DNA of 64,000 bases from Planctomycetia bacterium (GTDB taxonomy: Bacteria > Planctomycetota > Phycisphaerae > Phycisphaerales > SM1A02): positions 62,001-126,000 of the forward strand of contig SXUI01000017.1 of NCBI GenBank assembly GCA_005790605.1, in the 5' to 3' direction. Below are positions 1 to 8,233 of the stretch, piece by piece (the stretch's first letter is position 1; every line of letters begins with the position of its first letter). The position numbers and the translations under genes were made by a program. The notes beneath the pieces were generated by a model that made no database searches, was not told where the DNA came from, and saw nothing but the letters and a program-made list of their open reading frames with translations.

Positions 1-50
1 GCGGTTAGGATCCGAGTGACCGGCACGCTTCCTCGTTCGAGAATTGCCTC

Positions 51-611
51 ATGCGAACATCCATCATTGCCCTCTCGGCCGTTGCCCTCTTCTCACTCGG
101 CGCAACCATCGCCTCTGCGCCTCCGTCGCTGAAGTTCACATCCATGGGATTCTCGATCGCGCCAATCATCGCCACTGAAGACGCAACGGAATTCATCCCG
201 CTCACCATGTCACTCCCCGCGACTGAAGACGGTTTCACGCCGAGCGTCAGTGTGCTCATCCAACCCTGGGAGCAGACAATGGAGGAGTACCGAGAGCAAT
301 CGATCCGACAACTGAAGGATGCGGGTTGGACCGTGCTCGGAGAGGGTTTCACGGCGAACACTGAGGGCGGGACCGATGACGCGAAGGCGCTCGTCCTCGA
401 GTACGAGGGTGGCGAGGGCGACGCACTCGTGCACTATTACGCGAAGGCTAAAGCGCGACGAGGCAACATCGTGCTTGCGACAGCGAGCGCCTCCGCGCTC
501 GCATGGAAACAACATGCCGTGACGCTGAAGACATGCGTCGACAGTCTCACCGTCGATGGCGCGCGCAAGCCGACAACTCCACCAGCAGCGGCGAAACCAG
601 CCAAGCCGTGA
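51..611 (+). CDS. Secreted PsbP/DcrB-like hypothetical protein
   Basis: A 186-residue protein. It starts with a clear signal peptide (MRTSIIALSAVALFSLGATI, cleavage probably near Ala22-Ser23) and ends in a low-complexity Pro/Ala/Lys tail. The middle has the rhythm of the PsbP/DcrB (DUF1795) fold: an N-terminal GFSIAPI strand, a helix around EEYREQSIRQLKDAGW, an ALVLEYEG strand and a late W-K-Q-H helix leading to VDSLTV. No catalytic residues are recognisable. The stop codon overlaps the GTG of the next gene in a GTGA junction, so the two are probably translationally coupled. Function is unknown; an exported substrate- or lipid-binding role would fit the fold but is a guess. Confidence 0.75.
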   Translation: MRTSIIALSAVALFSLGATIASAPPSLKFTSMGFSIAPIIATEDATEFIPLTMSLPATEDGFTPSVSVLIQPWEQTMEEYREQSIRQLKDAGWTVLGEGFTANTEGGTDDAKALVLEYEGGEGDALVHYYAKAKARRGNIVLATASASALAWKQHAVTLKTCVDSLTVDGARKPTTPPAAAKPAKP

Positions 612-1531
612 GTGGCGCATCGACTATCACGCTCCGATGCGACGCCGCGCGATCTCAATTGACGCTCGAACCGTCGTTTGGGTGTGTTGCGACAAGTTGG
701 CTCGTCGATGAAGCGGAGTTGCTCGCGCTTCCTGCGCCGCGCGAGGAATTTTTACGCTCAACTCGCACCGGGGGCATCCCGTTGCTCTACCCCTACGCGA
801 ATCGGCTTCGAACCGATCGATTCTTGTGCGCCGGCCTCGAGGTTGATCTGTCGCGCGAACTTTCACTCAAGCGCGACGCAGGAGGACTTCCGATACACGG
901 CCTTCTCCTCCGATGGCCACACTGGGTGCTCACGCAGCCGAGCGAAAGCGCCCTCTGCGCGAAACTCGATTGGGCTGCGCATTCGTGGTTGATGCATGCG
1001 TATCCGTTCGGACACACGCTTGAACTTCGCTGGGAGTTAACAAAGATCGCCGACCAAGCGGCGCTCACGATCACCACCACAATCCACGCGGACCGCGACA
1101 CACCGGTCCCAATCGCGTTTGGCTGGCATCCGTACTTTCTCGCTCGATCGCCGAGCGCAGCGACAGCGGAGTTTCCATCAATGCGTGAGGTGAAACTCCT
1201 CCCTTCCGGCGTGCCTTCGGTTCCGCTCACACTCGACCCCAACCGCCGACACCTCCCCGTCTCTATCGGGAGTGGAGTTGATGCGCTCTTCCAAATCGAA
1301 TCGCCCTCCTCGCAGGTGGTCCTGCGAGAACCGACCCGCTCGATCGCAATCGAGTTCCTTCAGGGCTATCGTTGGATGCAAGCGTTTTCGCCCCTCGGCG
1401 CAAACTACGTCGCCATCGAACCGATGACCGCCCCGACTTCAGCCCTCTCCGATGGGAGCGCAGCCGTTATCCCAAGCGGCGAAAGCACCTCTGCGAGCTT
1501 CTGCGTGCAGGCCCCCTGTCGGAAAAACTGA
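608..1531 (+). CDS. Aldose 1-epimerase (mutarotase) family protein
   Basis: A 307-residue cytosolic protein of the aldose 1-epimerase/YeaD superfamily, which interconverts sugar anomers. Recognisable landmarks are the GGIPLLYPYANRL segment near the N-terminus, PIHGLLLRWPHW (the first conserved His region), and IAFGWHPYFL, the second catalytic His region of the family. A late YVAIEPMTAPTSAL segment carries the conserved Glu. The GTG start at 608 sits on the upstream stop (GTGA overlap); longer upstream starts would run far into gene one and lack homology. Substrate cannot be told from sequence. No fucose-specific feature ties it to the operon at 35-41 kb. Confidence 0.85.
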   Translation: MSGASTITLRCDAARSQLTLEPSFGCVATSWLVDEAELLALPAPREEFLRSTRTGGIPLLYPYANRLRTDRFLCAGLEVDLSRELSLKRDAGGLPIHGLLLRWPHWVLTQPSESALCAKLDWAAHSWLMHAYPFGHTLELRWELTKIADQAALTITTTIHADRDTPVPIAFGWHPYFLARSPSAATAEFPSMREVKLLPSGVPSVPLTLDPNRRHLPVSIGSGVDALFQIESPSSQVVLREPTRSIAIEFLQGYRWMQAFSPLGANYVAIEPMTAPTSALSDGSAAVIPSGESTSASFCVQAPCRKN

Positions 1532-1580
1532 CCTATTTCGAACCGATTCCGAAGGATCCTTTGCTTCAGATACAACCGAG

Positions 1581-1736
1581 GGTAGACTCCGTCCGGAGGT
1601 CGACCAAGGGGTCCGACATCGTTTACGGTTGCCGCAGCAGGCAACACCTGGCTTCCCGGCTAGGAAAGGGCGTAAGCGATGTGGATTGCCGTCTTCGGGC
1701 GGTGCTTGGCGGCACAGCGTTAGGGAGGGTCCGGTC
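1581..1736 (+). ncRNA. Candidate structured RNA / leader of the 46-aa ORF
   Basis: Several helices can be drawn directly. Hairpin one spans 1581-1605 (GGTAGAC..TCC against GGA..GTCGACC with one mismatch and one bulge). A 12-bp helix pairs 1616-1627 with 1671-1682 (one G-U). It encloses a perfect 6-bp hairpin, 1628-1633 with 1640-1645, loop GCAGCA. A third hairpin at 1688-1703 has a UUCG tetraloop. A Shine-Dalgarno and a small ORF follow, then an intrinsic terminator. I could not match it to tmRNA, 6S, RNase P, SRP RNA or a riboswitch class I know. Cis-leader versus independent RNA cannot be decided here. Confidence 0.5.
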
Positions 1737-1877
1737 ATGTCCAGCAATGCGTTCGCCTCGGCGGGCAAACGGGATAGCCGCATTCCGGCGACCGTCCGCG
1801 AATCGTCACCCAGTAGCGAAAGTGCTGCGCTCGCAGACGCAGCCAGGATTGTGCTTCAAGCAATCATCGGTCGCTAA
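1737..1877 (+). CDS. Small ORF, 46 aa, unknown function
   Basis: ATG at 1737 is preceded by AGGGAGGG with 7 nt spacing, one of the best Shine-Dalgarno sequences in the window. The 46-residue product begins MSSNAFASAGKRDS, is rich in Ser and Ala, and ends in a predicted amphipathic helix (ALADAARIVLQAIIGR). It has no signal peptide or Cys. It lies between the structured element at 1581-1736 and a terminator at 1910-1946, so it would be the only coding part of that transcript. It could be a leader peptide, a regulatory target of the RNA, or a chance ORF. Confidence 0.45.
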   Translation: MSSNAFASAGKRDSRIPATVRESSPSSESAALADAARIVLQAIIGR

Positions 1878-1909
1878 GAAGTCTTGATCATCAAACGGAG
1901 GGGAAATCG

Positions 1910-1946
1910 ACAGCCGTGCGCGAATGCGAACGGCTGTTGCTTTTTT
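1910..1946 (+). terminator. Intrinsic terminator after the 46-aa ORF
   Basis: ACAGCCGT at 1910-1917 pairs perfectly with ACGGCTGT at 1930-1937, with a 12-nt loop and a TGCTTTTTT tail ending at 1946. It would end a transcript carrying the mutarotase and/or the structured RNA and small ORF. Confidence 0.85.
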
Positions 1947-2041
1947 GGCTTGCAGAAGTCCCCCTCGCGCGCACACTCGACAAACCCTCGATGCGAATAC
2001 TGAGTCCTAAGCCGCCGCGCAACCAACAACGCGCCAAACGC

Positions 2042-3445
2042 ATGCTGTCGCTGCGAGCATCTGCCATCGTCCTCGCTTTCCTTTCAATGAACGCGACATC
2101 GCGTGCGTGTGACGGCGATCTCAACGGCGACAACACGGTGAATGCGCAGGACATCGCACAACTTCTCTCAGCCTGGGGCGGAAATGCGGGTGACATCAAT
2201 GGCGATGGCATGACGGATGCCGCAGACTTAGCCGCGCTACTCGGAAGCTGGGGAGAATGCCCGGCACCCGTTGAGTGGACGGTTCTTACTCGGCTCGACA
2301 ACAACACAACCACGGCGATTGACGCGAACGGAACCACTGTTCGAACCTGGACTGGAACCGGAAACGGCGCGAGCATCGGCTACTTGCTCAGCGACGGCTC
2401 GCTTGTGCGACCAGCGATCTACGCACAAGGAAGTTTCACAGGTGCGGGACGAGGCGGCCGCGTGCAGATCTTCTCTCCCAGCGGCGCGCTCGCGTCGGAT
2501 CTCATCATTGCATCTGCCGCGTTTCAGCAACATCACGACATCTGCCCCCTTCCCAACGGGAACATCTTGTGCATCGTGTGGGAGCTTCGCTCACAAACCG
2601 AGGCCACCGCGGCCGGACGGAGCGCGATCGCTGGAAACATGTACTCCGAGCGCATTATCGAAGTGCATCCGACTGGCATGAGTACCTATGAGATCGTGTG
2701 GAGTTGGAGCCTCTGGGATCACCTTGTGCAAGATGTGAATCCCGCTCTCGCGAACTATGGGGTGGTGTCGCAGGCGCCGCAACTCATGGACATCAACTTC
2801 GGCGCAATCGTGAACAGCGATTGGATCCACCTCAATGCGATCGACTACAACCCCGCGCGCGACGAAATCGTCGTGAGTTCTCGCTCGCTCAATGAACTCT
2901 GGGTCCTCGATCATTCCACGACGACAGCTGAGGCTGCGTCACACAGCGGCGGCGCGCGCGGCAAGGGAGGCGACCTGCTCTATCGATGGGGCAATTCTCA
3001 AGTGAGTCGTCGTGGAACAGCCAACGACCAGTACTTTCGCGTCGTCCATAGTGCGACATGGATCGATGAAGGGATGCCGGGTGCTGGAAACATCCTCGCG
3101 TTCAACAACGGTGATCGGACCGGATCAACCAATGATTGGTCGCAGCTCGTCGAGATTGTTCCCCCTCGCGACAAGACCGGCGGGTACACGGTGCCAGCGA
3201 CCGCCGCATTCGGCCCTGTGAGCCCCGTGTGGACGGTCGGTCAACAAGGTGGGTTTTACGGCGGCCCGACGCAGTGCGGAGCGTTTCGGCAGAGCGATGG
3301 ATCGACGCTCGTCACGCTGACCAACAGCGGAACGATGTTTGAAGTCAGCGCAAGTGGATCAACGACCGCGACGCAGCAACTCACCGGGCAAGTCGCGCGA
3401 GCTGTTCGCTATCGCCTTGTCAACGGGGCGTGGATCGGTCACTAG
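2042..3445 (+). CDS. Arylsulfotransferase-like protein with N-terminal dockerin module
   Basis: A secreted protein of about 467 residues. The chosen ATG at 2042 gives a compact signal peptide (MLSLRASAIVLAFLSM); an ATG at 1991 would add 17 basic residues and is possible. Immediately after the signal comes a two-repeat GC-type dockerin (DLNGDNTVNAQDIAQLLSAW, then DINGDGMTDAADL). The rest resembles the aryl-sulfate sulfotransferase (ASST) propeller: QHHDICPLPNGNILC, HLNAIDYNPARDEIVVSSR, NELWVLDHS and a late FRVVHSATW. In ASST enzymes these His residues take part in sulfuryl transfer; whether this protein is active is unknown. The dockerin is at the N-terminus, whereas in the other dockerin proteins of the window it is C-terminal. 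Confidence 0.75.
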   Translation: MLSLRASAIVLAFLSMNATSRACDGDLNGDNTVNAQDIAQLLSAWGGNAGDINGDGMTDAADLAALLGSWGECPAPVEWTVLTRLDNNTTTAIDANGTTVRTWTGTGNGASIGYLLSDGSLVRPAIYAQGSFTGAGRGGRVQIFSPSGALASDLIIASAAFQQHHDICPLPNGNILCIVWELRSQTEATAAGRSAIAGNMYSERIIEVHPTGMSTYEIVWSWSLWDHLVQDVNPALANYGVVSQAPQLMDINFGAIVNSDWIHLNAIDYNPARDEIVVSSRSLNELWVLDHSTTTAEAASHSGGARGKGGDLLYRWGNSQVSRRGTANDQYFRVVHSATWIDEGMPGAGNILAFNNGDRTGSTNDWSQLVEIVPPRDKTGGYTVPATAAFGPVSPVWTVGQQGGFYGGPTQCGAFRQSDGSTLVTLTNSGTMFEVSASGSTTATQQLTGQVARAVRYRLVNGAWIGH

Positions 3446-3481
3446 GCGATGCAACAAAGCGCTCGCCGTGCGAGTCCGGAG

Positions 3482-3487
3482 TAAAGT
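3482..3487 (+). promoter_or_regulatory. Possible -10 box of a leaderless transcript
   Basis: TAAAGT lies 6 nt upstream of the GTG at 3494. With transcription beginning about 6-7 nt after a -10 box, the mRNA would start at or next to the start codon. No convincing -35 is visible. Confidence 0.3.
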
Positions 3488-3493
3488 GCGGCA

Positions 3494-4297
3494 GTGGCCG
3501 ACTCGTTAGAACATCGCGAAGCACTGCTACCGCTACTCGCTGACGGTGCGCGGGAGATAGCCCTACGCTTCTTTCAATGCGAAGAGCTTGGCGTTGCGGA
3601 GAAGGCCGACGCATCGCCCGTCACGCAGGCCGATCACGCGATCGAGGAGTTTCTTCGTTCGACCATTCACACGCACTTTCCAAATGACGCCCTCCTCGGC
3701 GAGGAGTTTGGGGAAGCAAGCGGCGCGAGCGGATATCGCTGGATCCTCGACCCAATCGATGGCACAGTCAGCTTTGCCAATGGCGTTCCGCTCTTTGGAA
3801 TCTTGATAGCGCTTGCGCGCTGCACACAGGATGGGCAAGACGAAGTCATCGCAGGTATCGCAGATTTTCCAGCGCTCGGTGAACGAATCATGGCGAGCCG
3901 AGGGCGCGGCGCGCTCTGGATGCGAGATGACAAGTCACCCAAAGTAGCTCGCGTCCGAACTGGAGTGCGCGCACGCGATGCAGTGATCTGTACGAGTGGC
4001 AGCGAGTACTACTTCAAAGCGAATCGCGTCGACGCGTTGCTGCGCGTCGCGCGCGCGGTCGGTCGCCTTCGTGGATGGAGCGACTGTTACGGACTCCTTC
4101 TCGTTGCGACGGGGCGCGCGAATGCGATGATCGAACCCATCATGCGCCCATGGGACATTGGACCATTCGCAGTCATTCTGCCTGAAGCCGGCGGCACACT
4201 CACCGATTGGACAGGAATGGCGCGCATCGATGGAGGAAATGCCATCGCGGCTGAACCCGTGCTCGCGCACGAGCTTCGAGCGCTCCTCCAAGATTGA
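3494..4297 (+). CDS. Inositol monophosphatase family phosphatase (HisN-like)
   Basis: A 267-residue protein of the inositol monophosphatase/histidinol-phosphatase superfamily. The metal-binding signature is intact: GEEFGE (first Glu), WILDPIDGTVSFANG (the DPIDGT motif) and WDIGPFAVILPEAGG near the C-terminus (the WD motif). The DPIDGTVSF variant and the overall length resemble HisN-type histidinol-phosphate phosphatases and CysQ-like enzymes more than classical IMPase, but the substrate cannot be fixed. GTG at 3494 is the only sensible start; there is no strong Shine-Dalgarno, and a TAAAGT box 6 nt upstream suggests a leaderless message. Confidence 0.85.
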   Translation: MADSLEHREALLPLLADGAREIALRFFQCEELGVAEKADASPVTQADHAIEEFLRSTIHTHFPNDALLGEEFGEASGASGYRWILDPIDGTVSFANGVPLFGILIALARCTQDGQDEVIAGIADFPALGERIMASRGRGALWMRDDKSPKVARVRTGVRARDAVICTSGSEYYFKANRVDALLRVARAVGRLRGWSDCYGLLLVATGRANAMIEPIMRPWDIGPFAVILPEAGGTLTDWTGMARIDGGNAIAAEPVLAHELRALLQD

Positions 4298-4371
4298 GTT
4301 CGGCCATGCGCGACGCGTGAGATTTGTTCGAAGATAGGGGCAACAACCCGCTTGGGACTCATTCCTAGATT

Positions 4372-6090
4372 ATGTTGAAGCCAATGACACCACGCGATCC
4401 CAACCGGAGGCACGCACTGAAGAGTGGACTCGGCGCGCTCCTGGCGATGAGCGCGTTTGAGCGCATCTCGAGCGCGCATTCCAACTTCGCAAACTTCCGT
4501 GCGCCCCCGCTTCCACCGGCACCTCCGCGATTCAACCTTGACCCGGTGCTCCGCCTCCACTCGCTCGGTGCGAGTGAAGTCATCGGAGGCGTGCCCTTCG
4601 CCCCGACTTGGTTCGGTGATAGGTTCGGTTCAAACACACTTCCCTTCCACTCGTGCGAGAATTGCGCTGAATATCCACCACCTGAAGAGAGCATCGATGT
4701 TGCGATCATCGGCGGTGGACTCTCAGGCCTTGCACTCGCGCATCAACTGCGCCATCGCGATACGGTGCTGTTTGAACTTCGCCCGCGGCTTGGCGGCAAT
4801 GCGATGGGCGAGTCATTGCAAGCGCAATCGTGGAGTCATGCCAGCGCGTATTTCATGCAGGATGATCCTGGCACGCCGCTCCAAGATCTCTACGACGAAC
4901 TCCACCTGCCGCAACAGTGGAGGCAGGACAACGGCAACTTCTCCTTCGCGTATGACGGCGCGATCACGGAGGATCTTCTTGGAGCAGACGCGAGCCCAAA
5001 GCATCGCGCGTCCCTCGCCGCCTACCAAGCGGCAGTCAAGCAACTCGCGTTCGGTGAGTATCCAGACATTCCATTTGACGGAAAGCCGTCGCCCCTCATT
5101 CTCGAACTTGATAGCCGGTCGTTTCGTGATGATCTCTTGCTGCGATGCGGCGAGCTTCCACCACGGCTGCAATATCTGCTTCAGGCGTACTGCGCGTCGA
5201 GCTTGGGGGTTGGCACCGATGAACTCAGCGCAGCTGCGGCATGGAACTTCGTCGCTGCAGAAGAGTTTGGTCGCAATGTGCTTCCTGCGGGAAATGCCGG
5301 GCTCGCACGAGCGCTTTGGCAACATGCGCGCGTCCAAGGCAACGGCGCGCATGGCGCCCGCTTCCGATCGCATGCCACCGTTGGTGCCGTAGAACTCACC
5401 GATGGCGGCGCACTCGTGTATTGGCGAGATGGCCAAGGAAAGCGGAGAACGACCTTTGCGCGGCAAGTCGCGTTCGCCAACGCGAAGCACATCGTCAGGC
5501 ACATGCTTCCATGGCTTGAAGAGGCCGACGCAGCCAAGCGCGAAGCGATGCAGCTTGTGCCAACGATGCCGTATGTCGTTGCGAACATCGTCTTGAACGC
5601 GCCGCTCGGTCACGACTTTTACGATCTGTACCTGAATGGCAGTAGCGCGTTCCCCGCAGATGCAAATGCGTTCGAAGCTGCGCGCATCATCACCGACGCC
5701 GTGAATGGCGGGTTCGCTGTGCACCCAACCAACAAGGGCGTGCTGACGGTGTACTGGCCGCTGCCATGGCACACCGCGCGATTCACCATCGTGCAAGAAT
5801 CGGACTGGCGCGAGTCAGCGATCCGCGCGGCGCCACAGATCCAAGAGTTGCTCGCACTGCTGCGAGTTGATGTCGGTTCGGTCGAGCAAGTGCGGCTCGC
5901 GCGCTGGGGTCACGCGATGCCTTTCGCGCAACCAGGGACCTACTCCGCGGGACTGCCGCACGAGTTGCGTCGACCATTGAACGACCGACTGTGGTTCGTG
6001 AACCAAGATAACTGGCTCCTTCCTGCAGTCGAGACGGCGCTTACCGAAGCCCTTTGGGCGGCGCCGCAAATCGACAGCGCGCTTTCCTGA
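4372..6090 (+). CDS. Exported FAD-dependent oxidoreductase
   Basis: A 572-residue protein with a Tat-like leader (RRHALKSGLGALLAMSAF, residues 12-29) and an FAD-binding Rossmann motif near residue 110 (DVAIIGGGLSGLALA), followed by the second dinucleotide-binding Glu region (FELRPRLGGNA). The C-terminal part has the amine-oxidase-like ending FVNQDNWLLPAVETAL, where the flavin pyrophosphate is usually bound. Flavoproteins folded in the cytosol are typical Tat cargo, so a periplasmic enzyme is likely. The substrate is not evident. ATG 4372 and ATG 4384 both retain the Tat motif. Confidence 0.8.
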   Translation: MLKPMTPRDPNRRHALKSGLGALLAMSAFERISSAHSNFANFRAPPLPPAPPRFNLDPVLRLHSLGASEVIGGVPFAPTWFGDRFGSNTLPFHSCENCAEYPPPEESIDVAIIGGGLSGLALAHQLRHRDTVLFELRPRLGGNAMGESLQAQSWSHASAYFMQDDPGTPLQDLYDELHLPQQWRQDNGNFSFAYDGAITEDLLGADASPKHRASLAAYQAAVKQLAFGEYPDIPFDGKPSPLILELDSRSFRDDLLLRCGELPPRLQYLLQAYCASSLGVGTDELSAAAAWNFVAAEEFGRNVLPAGNAGLARALWQHARVQGNGAHGARFRSHATVGAVELTDGGALVYWRDGQGKRRTTFARQVAFANAKHIVRHMLPWLEEADAAKREAMQLVPTMPYVVANIVLNAPLGHDFYDLYLNGSSAFPADANAFEAARIITDAVNGGFAVHPTNKGVLTVYWPLPWHTARFTIVQESDWRESAIRAAPQIQELLALLRVDVGSVEQVRLARWGHAMPFAQPGTYSAGLPHELRRPLNDRLWFVNQDNWLLPAVETALTEALWAAPQIDSALS

Positions 6091-6215
6091 TGTCGTGAGC
6101 AGCGCAATCCATGCACCGCGCTCTCGCGCCCGAAGGTGTCGAGTAGCAAGAGTCTGACTTCGCGCAAGAATTCACCCGGAACTTTGGGAGGATTTTTCGA
6201 TGTGCCCTCGAGCGC

Positions 6216-8183
6216 ATGGTTCAATGGCACGACATGGAAAAGACGAGGTTGGAATCGATCCCGCACTGGGCGACTCGCGCCCTGGCACTCGCGCTCGCGT
6301 TTGCAAACGAGCAGTCGCTCGCGCACGACGGCATTGAGGCACACGCAACGCATCGCATGATGTCTCAGCGCTTCACGCCTCCGTGGAGCGGCGAGCGTGG
6401 GGTGGTCACTGCGCTGACCGCAAACAGACCTGTCGCGCGGTTGGAGGCGATAGCGCATGATCGATCGCTCACACGAGCCCTCGCGCAGAGCGAGGCCACC
6501 TTCACGATGATCGGACTACCAGACACGCAGAACTACAGCGAGTTCTTTCCGTCCACGTTCATGGCGCAGACGGAGTGGATCGGAGTGAACCGAACACCGC
6601 TCGGCATTCGATTCGTTTCACACTTCGGCGATGTCGTGAATCATGCGTTGGATGTGACGGAGTGGAAGAATGCGGATATCGCGATGCGCGTCCTCGATGA
6701 GTTGGGCGTCATCTACGGCGTATGCCCAGGAAATCATGACATCACGCCAGAGGGAACACCTAGCTCACCGTATGTGCCGCAGCAGTATCTCGAATTCTTC
6801 GGAGCCCAACGATGGAGCGATCGGCCTTGGTTCGGAGGCGCATCACCATCGGGAATGAGCACCTATCAGTGTTTCAACGCCGGCGGCGTTCCGTTTCTGG
6901 CGCTTCACCTCGACTGTGATACACCCATCGCGGAACTCGCGTGGGCGCAGGGCATTCTCGACAAACACAAGGATCGTCCAACACTCGTAACGACACACAA
7001 GTACTTGCAAGATGCAGAGGACTATGTCGCAGGCGTCCCGATCGTCCCGAGTGGTCGCTACCCGTCGAGCTGGTACCTGCAAGAGGGCTTCTACAACCCC
7101 TACGGAGTGCAAGCGGAGGAGTTCTTCGCGTGGTTTCTCCGAAAGAACACCAACATATTCCTCGTGCAGTGTGGTCACTTTCACGAGGAGTACCGACAGG
7201 CAAGCGTGAATGTCGACGGGCGCATCATCCACGAGGTCCTCGCGGACTTTCAAGACGATCCCAACGGTGGCGATGGATGGTTGCGCGTGATGCGGTTCGA
7301 CACGGAGGAAGACCGCATCGACTTCGAGACTTACTCGCCGACACTCCGCGCGATTCGGATGACTGACGAGAGTCACTTCTCGCTCAGCGTGCCATTCGAT
7401 GCATACAGCTCGCCGGAGGGCACACAGTTTCGTGCCTTTCAAGAGGGAGTTGGAGACTACGCCGGCACGCGCGACACTTGGGTGAGCGAAGCAACGCCTG
7501 ACACGAGTTACGGGCAATCGAGCACGCGCGTGTCCGATGACGATGTGAACAACGCGATCTTGAGTGACGCTGCTGGTCAAGCACTCATCCGATTTGAGAA
7601 CATCTTCGGCGTTCAAGGCATTCCGGCTGATGCGACCGTCACATCCGCGACGCTCGTGCTCGACATCCCTGACGACATCGACAGCCCTCTCTACGACCCG
7701 GACTTCTTCGTCTACCTCGTCGAGCGACCATGGACGGAGAGTTCCACTTGGAACTCGCTTTCCGACGGGCTTACCGTGGGTTCTGACTTGAGCGCGCTCA
7801 TCGCGGTCTTCGGGGGTGACAGCGTGCCTGACTCGGACACGATGCGGCGCATCGACATCACCTCGGCAGTCCGGCTTTGGCAACAGGGACATCCCAACTT
7901 CGGCATCGCGATCCTCCCAGAGATCATCGTTGGCAACGACGACGGCATTGCCATCCGCACGCGCGAAAATCCGAACACCATTCTGCGGCCACGGCTCGAA
8001 GTTGTCTTCACGCAAGCCGAACCTCGACCCCGTTCCGACCTCACGGGCGATGCAATCGTGAATGCCGCAGACCTCACCCTACTTCTTTCCGCTTGGGACA
8101 CGCAGGACCCGTTCGCTGACCTCGACCGCGATGGGTTTGTCGGCGCAGCCGATCTCGCGATGCTACTCACTGGATGGTCGTGA
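6216..8183 (+). CDS. Secreted metallophosphoesterase with DNRLRE and dockerin domains
   Basis: A 655-residue modular protein. A weak signal region (ATRALALALAFANEQ) is followed by a calcineurin-like phosphoesterase: MIGLPDTQNYS, HFGDVVNH, GNHDITP and GHFHEEY supply the expected Asp, Asn and His metal ligands. Residues about 430-600 look like a DNRLRE domain (ATVTSATLVLDIPDD, VERPWTESSTW, DITSAVRLWQQG). The last 45 residues form a two-repeat dockerin (DLTGDAIVNAADLTLLLSAW, then DLDRDGFVGAADLAMLL). Start is uncertain: ATG 6216 and ATG 6234 are in frame, and GGGAGGA near 6187-6192 is rather distant. Probably a cell-surface phosphatase or nuclease; the substrate is unknown. Confidence 0.8.
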   Translation: MVQWHDMEKTRLESIPHWATRALALALAFANEQSLAHDGIEAHATHRMMSQRFTPPWSGERGVVTALTANRPVARLEAIAHDRSLTRALAQSEATFTMIGLPDTQNYSEFFPSTFMAQTEWIGVNRTPLGIRFVSHFGDVVNHALDVTEWKNADIAMRVLDELGVIYGVCPGNHDITPEGTPSSPYVPQQYLEFFGAQRWSDRPWFGGASPSGMSTYQCFNAGGVPFLALHLDCDTPIAELAWAQGILDKHKDRPTLVTTHKYLQDAEDYVAGVPIVPSGRYPSSWYLQEGFYNPYGVQAEEFFAWFLRKNTNIFLVQCGHFHEEYRQASVNVDGRIIHEVLADFQDDPNGGDGWLRVMRFDTEEDRIDFETYSPTLRAIRMTDESHFSLSVPFDAYSSPEGTQFRAFQEGVGDYAGTRDTWVSEATPDTSYGQSSTRVSDDDVNNAILSDAAGQALIRFENIFGVQGIPADATVTSATLVLDIPDDIDSPLYDPDFFVYLVERPWTESSTWNSLSDGLTVGSDLSALIAVFGGDSVPDSDTMRRIDITSAVRLWQQGHPNFGIAILPEIIVGNDDGIAIRTRENPNTILRPRLEVVFTQAEPRPRSDLTGDAIVNAADLTLLLSAWDTQDPFADLDRDGFVGAADLAMLLTGWS

Positions 8184-8233
8184 ACGACCCCGCGCCTGTC
8201 TGCCTCCATGCCGCACCTTGCAGATCGCGGGCC

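Noticed and set aside
1615-1629. A 15-nt match to the antisense of the conserved 16S rRNA 800-820 region (CGACATCGTTTACGG)
   Set aside because: The match is explained as part of the 12-bp local helix and a 15-mer hit to a 1.5-kb rRNA is not improbable in 64 kb. No other rRNA sequence is nearby.
4813-5796. A 327-residue minus-strand ORF inside the FAD oxidoreductase
   Set aside because: Antisense shadow of a GC-rich coding region; the plus-strand product has the flavin motif and Tat leader.
6843-8015. A 390-residue minus-strand ORF inside the metallophosphoesterase gene
   Set aside because: Shadow frame; no signal peptide or motif, whereas the sense frame carries metal ligands and a dockerin.
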